In this document: positions 1 to 10,964 of the stretch, one piece after another | How positions within the stretch are numbered: position 1 is the first letter of the stretch | Layout of the letters: every line of letters starts with the position of its first letter | Assembly (NCBI GenBank): GCA_047616325.1 | Contig: JBLHGN010000109.1 | Location: 1-10,964 of the forward strand | Direction of reading: 5' to 3' | Length of the DNA: 10,964 nt | Origin: JBLHGN01 sp047616325 | Lineage (GTDB): Bacteria; Pseudomonadota; Gammaproteobacteria; Pseudomonadales; Cellvibrionaceae | The notes under the pieces: model-generated | The model's database searches: none | What the model was told of the DNA's origin: nothing | Seen by the model: only the letters and a program-made list of their open reading frames with translations | Made by a program: the position numbers and the translations under genes

Positions 1-2
1 CG

Positions 3-4724
<4,722 letters not shown>

Positions 4725-4737
4725 AAGAAGCACAAAT

Positions 4738-5169
4738 ATGACAGTTGGTTTAAAAATAGGAAGCGTTTTCAATGTAATAGGCTCTGGAGAATTTCTCCAC
4801 AGTTTTTTTTCTACCATCAGTTTCCACCTGGAGCCCAAAGGCTGGGGTTCTCGGTTTCCAGAATTGATGAATGAACTCTACCAGGGCAAGTTAGACGCAG
4901 CTAATGCAAAAAAGGCTTTGGCGGATGCATGTGCCATAAAAAAAGAACTTTCCTCAATTAAACCCGACAGAGTGGTGTGGGAAATAGAAAATTTAGGGAA
5001 AATGCCACCGTGGGGCGAATATGTTGACGAATCCGTAAGCGATTTATCCAACTACCATATCACCAGCACCGACAGGGTGGTAATGGACGTGTTGATAGAA
5101 TGTTTAGAATATCAAGTTGAAAGTGGCAAGGCCTTAAGCATAGGAAAACTTTATGAAGACCAGGCTTAA
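4738..5169 (+). CDS. Imm70-type immunity protein for the upstream toxin
   Basis: This predicted 143-residue cytoplasmic protein should bind and block the toxin domain encoded just upstream, protecting the producer and its kin. I chose the ATG at 4738 because it lies 13 bases after the toxin stop, follows a weak AAGAAG ribosome site (4725-4730), and starts the conserved sequence; the open frame runs further upstream, inside the toxin gene, without recognisable homology. Visible conserved blocks are MTVGLKIGS at the start, LHSFFSTI (20-27), W-G-S-R-F-P (36-41), NELYQG (45-50), VVWEIENLGKMPPWG (79-93) and SNYHITS (104-110). These match my memory of the Imm70 family (PF15601), with similar length. 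There is no signal peptide or membrane segment, as expected for an immunity protein against a nuclease. The DNA is visibly more AT-rich than the toxin gene. Immunity role is well supported by position; the exact family name is from recall. Confidence 0.75.
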   Translation: MTVGLKIGSVFNVIGSGEFLHSFFSTISFHLEPKGWGSRFPELMNELYQGKLDAANAKKALADACAIKKELSSIKPDRVVWEIENLGKMPPWGEYVDESVSDLSNYHITSTDRVVMDVLIECLEYQVESGKALSIGKLYEDQA

Positions 5170-5251
5170 TTATTAATGCCAACAAAATTGCCTGCGTAAA
5201 ATTAGGCTTAACATTGTGTGCTTTATTTAGTTGTTTAAAAGGCCAAATTAA
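5170..5251. other. Intergenic gap between immunity and pentapeptide genes
   Basis: This 82-base AT-rich gap holds a purine-rich AAAAGG (5237-5242) nine bases before the next ATG, a plausible ribosome site. A TTAACA at 5208-5213 resembles a -35 box, but no good -10 box lies at the right distance. I see no hairpin followed by a T-run, so there is no evident intrinsic terminator, and readthrough from the toxin-immunity pair is possible. Confidence 0.5.
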
Positions 5252-6286
5252 ATGAACATCGACATAGCAACACTATTAATATTAATAAAACAAAAACGCA
5301 TAGTTCGCGATCGCACCCTCAACGACGGTGAATACAATGGCATGGACTTCAGTTATTTGCGGGCCGATAAACTGACTATCGAGCGCACAATTATGAAACA
5401 TGCCAACTTTACCGATAGCCAGTGGCGAAGTTGTAATTTAAACGATGTAAAACTCGATTACATAAATGCACAAAACGCATTGCTACGTCTATGCAGCTTC
5501 GAACAAGTCTCAGCCAAACATGCCAATTTTGATCACGCAGTGCTGGAAAACTGTCAGGCCGATGGCTGCAACTTCGCAAGTGCAAACTTTAACAATGCCT
5601 CAATAACCGACAGTAATTTTAACCGCGCCAGTTTCGCCGGTGCCAACCTAAGCGATACCGACGCCAGCTATTGCAATATGCGCGGAGCCGACTTTCGCAA
5701 GGCCAAACTTACAAATGCCAAATTCTGCGATGCCGATGTGCGCGGTGCAGATTTTACCGGCGCCATGTTGGAAAAGGTTGATTTTTACGGAGCCAATACC
5801 GAAGGCGCCCTGTTCGACCCTCATCTCGAACGTGAATTAAGGGCTTCTCCATTGCAGGCTTCGTTAAGTGCGGGTGCACAGGGTGAGGAAGCAGACGACG
5901 AGATAAATGACTTGGTTTCTGCCGTAAGCCCCATTGTCAGTAAGTTATTAAAAAAAGGGGGTGAAAAAGGCCTATTTAACGACGCTAAAATGGCGGCCGA
6001 ACTAAGCCGCACTATGGCGGCCTTTAATTCACCAAAAAACGAAGCCATCGACGAAAAACTTGATAAAAAAATTGACAAGGTTATCAGCCAGGCAGCAGAC
6101 GTTGGTCTCGTTTCACTAATCAACTCCCTGCAGCAAGAAGGTGGTGAACCTCCCCTGGCCGTTAAGAAAATGATCGAGGGAATGATGAAGGAATTTGATT
6201 TGGAAGAGGGCGCCACCACCGAAGACCTACTCACGTCACTGATGACACCACTAGAGAAAAATCCTAACAAAAAAACACCCAATTAG
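5252..6286 (+). CDS. Pentapeptide-repeat protein with unrecognised helical C-terminal half
   Basis: Residues 1-24 form a short hydrophobic and basic lead. From about 25 to 190 the chain follows the A(D/N)(L/F)xx pattern, clearest in 49-57, 89-93 and 105-175 (ANFNNA, SNFNRASFAGANLSDTDA, MRGADFRKAKLTNAKF, VRGADFTGAMLEKVDF). Such repeats fold into a right-handed square beta-helix. About eleven coils would fit in the region. From about 216 to 335 there is a different charged and helical domain (K-rich 233-240, DEKLDKKIDKVISQAAD near 267-283, LEEGATTEDLLTSL near 317-330) that I do not recognise. There is no signal peptide. Known pentapeptide proteins include DNA-mimic gyrase protectors (Qnr, MfpA) and effector or adaptor proteins, but nothing here assigns a role; the irregular early coils and the added C-terminal domain argue against a plain Qnr. 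It follows the immunity gene by 82 bases and precedes the glycan enzyme gene by 27. Confidence 0.85.
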   Translation: MNIDIATLLILIKQKRIVRDRTLNDGEYNGMDFSYLRADKLTIERTIMKHANFTDSQWRSCNLNDVKLDYINAQNALLRLCSFEQVSAKHANFDHAVLENCQADGCNFASANFNNASITDSNFNRASFAGANLSDTDASYCNMRGADFRKAKLTNAKFCDADVRGADFTGAMLEKVDFYGANTEGALFDPHLERELRASPLQASLSAGAQGEEADDEINDLVSAVSPIVSKLLKKGGEKGLFNDAKMAAELSRTMAAFNSPKNEAIDEKLDKKIDKVISQAADVGLVSLINSLQQEGGEPPLAVKKMIEGMMKEFDLEEGATTEDLLTSLMTPLEKNPNKKTPN

Positions 6287-6301
6287 AGCCCGTCCATAAA
6301 T

Positions 6302-6308
6302 GGGAGAG
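6302..6308 (+). promoter_or_regulatory. Ribosome-binding site for the glycan megaenzyme
   Basis: A GGGAGAG run lies five bases before the GTG at 6314 and supports this GTG as the start rather than any later ATG. The short gap after the pentapeptide gene suggests co-transcription. Confidence 0.7.
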
Positions 6309-6313
6309 AAGCC

Positions 6314-9300
6314 GTGAAGCGGACAACAACACCATTGTCATCTTTTAAAAATATCCACCCAAGCCACACAATTGTCGTCTGTGGTTGCGGCACTTCCTTA
6401 ACTACATTTAACCCACCCGAAAATACCATCACCATTGGTGTAAACGACGTTGGCCGTCATTTTACGCCCGACTATCTAGTGGTACTCAACCCCAAAAACC
6501 AATTCAAAAATGATCGTTTTCGCTACGTTGAAAGCAGCGCGGCCAAAGCGATTTTTACTCAGCTTAAACTAAACGTTCCGCACCCGAACATGGTGCCCAT
6601 TAAACTGGGAAAACGCGGCGGCACCGACTGTTTTAACAGTGCGGGCTTACCTTTTACCCGTAACTCTCCCTACGTTGCGCTGTGTTTAGCCATGTATATG
6701 GGGGCAACACGTATTGGGCTTATTGGTGTGGATTTTACCGAACATCATTTTTTCTCCAAAACGGGCGTACACGGTTTAGCGGGAAGCCTTAAAGACATTA
6801 ATCTCGAATACCAAAAACTATGTTTAGCGGCGCGCGCCCAAGGCATTGAAATTGTTAACCTCAGTTCGGCTAGCCGTATCGATGCTTTTCCAAAACTAAG
6901 CATGGAAGCCTTTTTGTCTAAAACGTCGCACCCAATACCAATGCCAGCCGCTAGTTGCCAATCAAGCGCAGGTGAATTGCCGGCTGAAAAGCCTCTCAAT
7001 ATTGTCTCCTATTCCACCAGCCCCGTGGCAGGGGTGCCAGAAATATTATCCCGTTGCATAAACTATTACACGCCCCATAACAGCCGCTGCGTGTGGGCAA
7101 ACAATGGCTACGCCAACGGAGTGGTGTTTAAGGGTGACCTGGAATGGAGTCGTAAGCCCCACGAAGCCCGTGCACTAATTAAAAATGCCGACCTTGTCAT
7201 TGTGCACAACGGTAAAGTCGATAGCGCGCACAAAGCGCTGTTAAAAAACAAAGCTGTGCTTACCATGGCGCATAATTATTTGTGGAATGTAGACAAAACC
7301 TTTGTGAATGCAGGCTATCCTGGAGTGGTGGTAGGCCAGTACCAAGCGGCGCTGCCCGAGTTCGAGGCTTGGCATATGGTGCCCAATCCTCTGCCTCTAT
7401 GGGAGGGCGAATTTCAACCGGGGCACAACAAAAATAAAAACATCAGCATTTGTTATACCCCTTCGGGAAAACACGAAAGCTACCCCAAAAGCCATCGCCT
7501 GTACTGGCACGCCAAAGGCTACGTCAGCACTATGTCCATATTAGAAAAGCTCGCCAAACGTTACCCAATAAGCTTGGAGGTGATTAGAAATAAACAGCTT
7601 ACACATGCGCAAGTGTTGGCGATGAAGCAACGATCTCACATCGTTATCGACGAATGTGTCACCGGAAGTTATCACCGCAATAGCCTAGAAGGCTTGGCCT
7701 GTGGTTGCGTGGTAATAAATGGTATGGGTATATGGCCAAAGGTAGAGCAAGTATTTAGTCAATGTATCACCGACAAAGCACCATCGCCGTTTATTGGCTG
7801 CACACTCGACACCCTGGAAAAGGTGTTGATTAATTTAATAGTACAGGGGCCTAATGAGCCACAAAAAATTGGCGAAGCCAATAGGGCGTGGATGCTAGAA
7901 CATTGGCGTTTTGACTCGCAATGGGAAAAATTTTGGCACCCCGTTCTTGCAACGGCGATAAATAAAAATCACCGGCCTGCACTCGAAAATACCCCCGCTT
8001 GTGTTAATTATAAAGCCAAAATAAAACCCGCAACAATGAAGAAAAAATTACCGTCGCTACAAAGCGTTCAATCGCAGAAAAAAATGCCAGCGGCAATAAA
8101 TAGTGAGGCATCGCGATTATTAGTCGGTTCAAAACTCTCCGTGTATTGGACCTGTCGCGGCAGTTTAAATGGAAATAAACGCGGCAATTTTGGCGATATG
8201 TTAGCCCCTTTAATCAGCAAGGCATTCAGCGGTAAAACAGCCGCCCATGTAAACACAGGGCCGCGACTTTTTGCTGTGGGTTCGCTGCTAAAATTTGCCA
8301 AATCGGGAGATGTGGCGTGGGGCACGGGGTTTATCTCCGCACAAGACACCTGCGCCCACGGCGTTATTATAAAAGCCGTTAGGGGGCCGTTAACGCGCGA
8401 CTTATTGCTTAAGCAGAGTATAGATTGCCCACCCGTGTATGGTGACCCCGGCTTGCTGTTGCCCGCGCTTTATACCACAGCTGTTCAGGCACGTTATCGC
8501 GTAGGCATAATTCCACACTACGTGGATATGGACAAAATACGCGCGACGATTAAAGACCCCAAAATTCGAATTATCGATATTCGTGCAGGTGTAGATTCTG
8601 TCATTCAGCAGACCAGGAAATGCGAAATCATCTTATCCAGCTCATTGCATGGCTGTATTTTGGGCGAGGCCTATGGTATTCCCACCGCTTGGGTGGAGCT
8701 GAGCGATAGAGTGGTGGGCGGTGGCTTTAAATTTCGCGACTACTACGCCTCTACCGATAGAGACCCAGTGCATGTGGATTGGCGTCGCCATATAACGATA
8801 GAGACCGCCGTTGCGCATGCGATTAACTCCGCCAGCCCAAGCATAGATTTAGCACCGCTGATAAATAGCTTTCCTCTTTTATCATCACAGGCCAAAAAAT
8901 TTGACGGCTTTAGTTTGTGGCCGCGAAAAATGCAACAGAGCGCTACCGAAACCTATGTCGATCCATCTTTAATGGTTAACCGTGCTGATGGAAAACCCAT
9001 AGAAAAATTGCCAACAGAATTAGAATCGTCTGAGCCGTTACAGAAACCATTACAAAAACCATTACAAAAACCATTACAGAATAAAATCGCCGTATTCGGC
9101 GCGGTAACAGAGAATTATGCCGAATATATGATTGCCAGCTTGCGTTCATTTATGAAACATAACGACAGTACCGTGTGTAACTATTTTATTTTGGGTAGTG
9201 CATTTTCCGCGCGAATCCAACGTTTAATAAATCAACACGGCATTCGCTATATCAACATCAACTTACAGCGAGATTTTACCCGCACCGCCAGGCATCGCTA

Positions 9301-10903
9301 CCCCGGTGAATGTTTTTGGATATTTAAAGGCCCAGAGCTGTTTTATAAAATGGGTTACGCGTACTCCCTCTCCGTGGACGGCGATACCCTGTGCAACAAA
9401 ACGCTGGCACTAGATTGGCTGCCAGAACTTAAACACATTGCCGGAATTGATCGTGGCTGCACGGTAGGTGAATTTCTTCACAATATTGGCCAACTTGCGA
9501 GTTTAAAAACAAAACTGCCCCTAGAAAATTTGCATGCAGCGCGCCGGGCAACCAATACCGGGGTGCTTTTTTACAATAATGCGGAATTAAGCCAAATAGA
9601 TTTTTATGCGCGCATGGTAAATCTCTATAAACGCTCCGAACGCGCGGGTATTATTCGCGGCGGCGACGACTCAAGTCTTGCGCTGCTGTTTGCCGTGCAC
9701 AACGATATAGATTTACACATACTGGATGGTCGTTGGAATGTATACCAAGGCTTGGGCGGAAATGTTCCCCACGCTACCCCCTACCAAACCACCACACACC
9801 AAAATACCAATGCCTATATCATCCATCTCAGCAGCGTCAAACCCTGGCAACACCATAGTGTTCTGCCCAACCGTGAAGTGCAGGCTTATATAGACCAGTG
9901 GCGAGCCTTGTGGCCCAGCACAAGAAATCAGCGTCGCGTGCACGCTATGACTCAGCGTATTAAACCCCGTCACACACTTACCCGTGTGAGCCATGCGCTT
10001 ACCGTTCCACCCTTGCAAGAACACACGCAAGAACACGCGCAAGATTTTGCTATCTACTGGTATCGCGGTGCCCAGCCCAATATGGGCGACGAAATTACGC
10101 CTTACCTGTTAAGCAAGCTATTGAGATGCCATATAACTCATGTGCAAAAGCAAAAAATCAATAATCCCTTAACGCATCCTGGTGCGGTACTTATTTCGCT
10201 TGGCAGTGTGTTACGGCTGTGCGGCGCAAATGCCGTAGTGTGGGGCAGTGGCATTCGCAATATTGATCAGCCGGTAAATAAAGCCAAGCAGTTTTGTGCC
10301 GTGCGCGGCCCACTTACACAGCGGCGCTTGCTTAACTTGGGTTACGATTGCCCCGCCGTGTTCGGCGACCCCGCGCTGTTATTGCCGAGATATTTTCAAG
10401 CGTCGGTGAGCAAACAATATGCACTCGGAATTATTCCGCACTTAGTAGATTTTGACCGCGTGGCTCGACAGTATTCCCACAGTAAAGACGTGCTGGTTAT
10501 CGACGTAAAAACCAGCGATATAGAACATATAATAAAACAAATAATGCGCTGCCATTGCACGGTATCGTCGTCGTTGCACGGCATAATATTATCCGTCGCC
10601 TATGGCATACCCACGCGCTGGATTAAATACTCCAATAAAATAATGGGCGACGACAGTAAATTTTATGATTTTTTTGCCTCGCTAGACCCACGTATAGAAC
10701 ATGCTCTAGATTACCAACGGGTAGTATTGCCAGCCGACGAAAGCGAATGGGATTGTTACAGACCCCTTACAGATGAGGCCGCGACTATGTCTGTGCAGGC
10801 CTTGCTAGCATCTACCCAGAGGTATAACAACAGCGTCGACCTTAACAAATTAGCCGCGGCATTCCCCTTAACGAGTTTAAGGGAATTGAAGTTGATAGCT
10901 TAA
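6314..10903 (+). CDS. Five-domain glycan enzyme: DUF115/CST-I-like, GT-B, pyruvyl transferase, GT8-like, pyruvyl transferase
   Basis: This 1529-residue protein has no signal peptide or membrane helix and should act in the cytoplasm. Domain 1 (about 1-215) starts with a Rossmann-type VVCGCGTSL (21-29) and has a later strand I-G-L-I-G-V-D-F, like DUF115/Maf and CST-I sialyltransferase-like folds. Domain 2 (about 229-555) is GT-B-like with DECVTGSYHRNSLEGLACGC (446-465), where Glu459 sits at the usual donor-site position. Domain 3 (607-857) is a polysaccharide pyruvyl transferase (PF04230 type): GNFGD 624-628, AVRGPLTR 688-695, GDP 710-712, GIIPHYVD 731-738, SSSLHG 775-780. Domain 4 (924-about 1200) is GT8-like: DGD 1022-1024 (metal-binding DxD), NTGVLFYNN from 1081, DD 1118-1119, HLSSVKPW 1171-1178. 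Domain 5 (1245-1521) is a second pyruvyl transferase: NMGDE 1256-1260, AVRGPLT 1329-1335, GDP 1351-1353, GIIPH 1372-1376, SSSLHG 1418-1423. Pyruvyl transferases move pyruvate from phosphoenolpyruvate to sugars as ketals. Together they could build and pyruvylate a surface glycan; acceptors and donors are unknown. Key motifs look intact in each domain. Confidence 0.88.
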   Translation: MKRTTTPLSSFKNIHPSHTIVVCGCGTSLTTFNPPENTITIGVNDVGRHFTPDYLVVLNPKNQFKNDRFRYVESSAAKAIFTQLKLNVPHPNMVPIKLGKRGGTDCFNSAGLPFTRNSPYVALCLAMYMGATRIGLIGVDFTEHHFFSKTGVHGLAGSLKDINLEYQKLCLAARAQGIEIVNLSSASRIDAFPKLSMEAFLSKTSHPIPMPAASCQSSAGELPAEKPLNIVSYSTSPVAGVPEILSRCINYYTPHNSRCVWANNGYANGVVFKGDLEWSRKPHEARALIKNADLVIVHNGKVDSAHKALLKNKAVLTMAHNYLWNVDKTFVNAGYPGVVVGQYQAALPEFEAWHMVPNPLPLWEGEFQPGHNKNKNISICYTPSGKHESYPKSHRLYWHAKGYVSTMSILEKLAKRYPISLEVIRNKQLTHAQVLAMKQRSHIVIDECVTGSYHRNSLEGLACGCVVINGMGIWPKVEQVFSQCITDKAPSPFIGCTLDTLEKVLINLIVQGPNEPQKIGEANRAWMLEHWRFDSQWEKFWHPVLATAINKNHRPALENTPACVNYKAKIKPATMKKKLPSLQSVQSQKKMPAAINSEASRLLVGSKLSVYWTCRGSLNGNKRGNFGDMLAPLISKAFSGKTAAHVNTGPRLFAVGSLLKFAKSGDVAWGTGFISAQDTCAHGVIIKAVRGPLTRDLLLKQSIDCPPVYGDPGLLLPALYTTAVQARYRVGIIPHYVDMDKIRATIKDPKIRIIDIRAGVDSVIQQTRKCEIILSSSLHGCILGEAYGIPTAWVELSDRVVGGGFKFRDYYASTDRDPVHVDWRRHITIETAVAHAINSASPSIDLAPLINSFPLLSSQAKKFDGFSLWPRKMQQSATETYVDPSLMVNRADGKPIEKLPTELESSEPLQKPLQKPLQKPLQNKIAVFGAVTENYAEYMIASLRSFMKHNDSTVCNYFILGSAFSARIQRLINQHGIRYININLQRDFTRTARHRYPGECFWIFKGPELFYKMGYAYSLSVDGDTLCNKTLALDWLPELKHIAGIDRGCTVGEFLHNIGQLASLKTKLPLENLHAARRATNTGVLFYNNAELSQIDFYARMVNLYKRSERAGIIRGGDDSSLALLFAVHNDIDLHILDGRWNVYQGLGGNVPHATPYQTTTHQNTNAYIIHLSSVKPWQHHSVLPNREVQAYIDQWRALWPSTRNQRRVHAMTQRIKPRHTLTRVSHALTVPPLQEHTQEHAQDFAIYWYRGAQPNMGDEITPYLLSKLLRCHITHVQKQKINNPLTHPGAVLISLGSVLRLCGANAVVWGSGIRNIDQPVNKAKQFCAVRGPLTQRRLLNLGYDCPAVFGDPALLLPRYFQASVSKQYALGIIPHLVDFDRVARQYSHSKDVLVIDVKTSDIEHIIKQIMRCHCTVSSSLHGIILSVAYGIPTRWIKYSNKIMGDDSKFYDFFASLDPRIEHALDYQRVVLPADESEWDCYRPLTDEAATMSVQALLASTQRYNNSVDLNKLAAAFPLTSLRELKLIA
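9038..9079 (+). repeat. 12-base tandem repeat (Leu-Gln-Lys-Pro) in an interdomain linker
   Basis: Three full units TTACAGAAACCA / TTACAAAAACCA / TTACAAAAACCA and a partial fourth encode LQKP repeats right before the GT8-like domain. Units 2 and 3 are identical. The repeat lies in the flexible linker between the first pyruvyl transferase and the GT8-like domain. Confidence 0.9.
10016..10044 (+). repeat. 12-base tandem repeat (Gln-Glu-His-x) in a second interdomain linker
   Basis: CAAGAACACACG and CAAGAACACGCG are followed by a partial copy CAAGA. They encode QEHTQEHAQ just before the second pyruvyl transferase domain, so this linker too contains a 12-base duplication. Confidence 0.8.
10862..10886. 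repeat. Inverted repeat at the 3' end of the megaenzyme gene
   Basis: TTCCCCTTAA and TTTAAGGGAATT can pair as about ten base pairs, with one bulged C in the left arm and a loop of about five bases. It lies inside the coding sequence, before the stop, and no T-run follows, so it is not a standard terminator. Confidence 0.4.
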
Positions 10904-10950
10904 TATAAATTCATAATGTCGCTGCGAATAAGATAACATTGACTAATATT

Positions 10951-10957
10951 GGAGGGG
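10951..10957 (+). promoter_or_regulatory. Strong Shine-Dalgarno for a gene starting beyond the right edge
   Basis: GGAGGGG lies seven bases before the window end, so a start codon is expected at or just past the edge. The 61 bases after the megaenzyme stop are AT-rich and show no clear terminator, so the next gene may belong to the same transcript. Confidence 0.65.
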
Positions 10958-10964
10958 AAAAGAC

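Noticed and set aside
5188..5240. A promoter before the pentapeptide gene
   Set aside because: TTGCCT and TTAACA could pass as -35 boxes, but no acceptable -10 box is found 16 to 18 bases downstream of either.
10886..10944. A promoter after the megaenzyme (TTGAAG, TTGATA, TATAAA, CATAAT, TTGACT elements)
   Set aside because: The boxes do not pair at suitable spacing, and AT-rich intergenic DNA yields such matches easily.

Overview
The window reads as an accessory region of a Gram-negative bacterium. The lack of introns, the Shine-Dalgarno sites and the tightly packed same-strand genes show it is bacterial. The gene types and moderate GC content would suit a marine or environmental gammaproteobacterium, but that is only an impression. 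All four genes lie on the plus strand and cover almost the whole window. There are no convincing RNA genes, insertion sequences or CRISPR arrays.

Left part (about 1-5169): a polymorphic-toxin module. A very large gene, already open at the left edge, encodes a modular protein. In order it has an acidic Ala/Glu/Gly-rich linker with a 14-glycine run, a long Ala-rich helical region, a strongly hydrophobic poly-Ile and glycine-zipper segment, a Pro/Thr repeat stalk of five 13-residue units, a CxxC pretoxin-like module, two GYHW repeats, and a C-terminal PD-(D/E)xK nuclease-like toxin domain. Thirteen bases later comes a 143-residue gene that I recognise as an Imm70-type immunity protein. The N-terminal delivery domain lies outside the window, so the export route (extracellular contractile injection system, type VI, or other) cannot be read here.

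Middle (5252-6286): a pentapeptide-repeat protein with a separate, unrecognised helical C-terminal half.

Right part (6314-10903): a 1529-residue protein that joins five apparent glycan-enzyme domains in one chain. These are a DUF115/CST-I-like Rossmann domain, a GT-B glycosyltransferase, a polysaccharide pyruvyl transferase, a GT8-like GT-A glycosyltransferase and a second polysaccharide pyruvyl transferase. It follows the pentapeptide gene by 27 bases and has a good ribosome-binding site, so the two are probably co-transcribed. A strong Shine-Dalgarno sequence at the right edge shows that another gene starts just outside.

The toxin and immunity genes clearly work as a pair. The megaenzyme would build or decorate a pyruvylated surface glycan. 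Whether the toxin, pentapeptide and glycan genes form one system is open, because the sequence shows only that they are adjacent and co-oriented.
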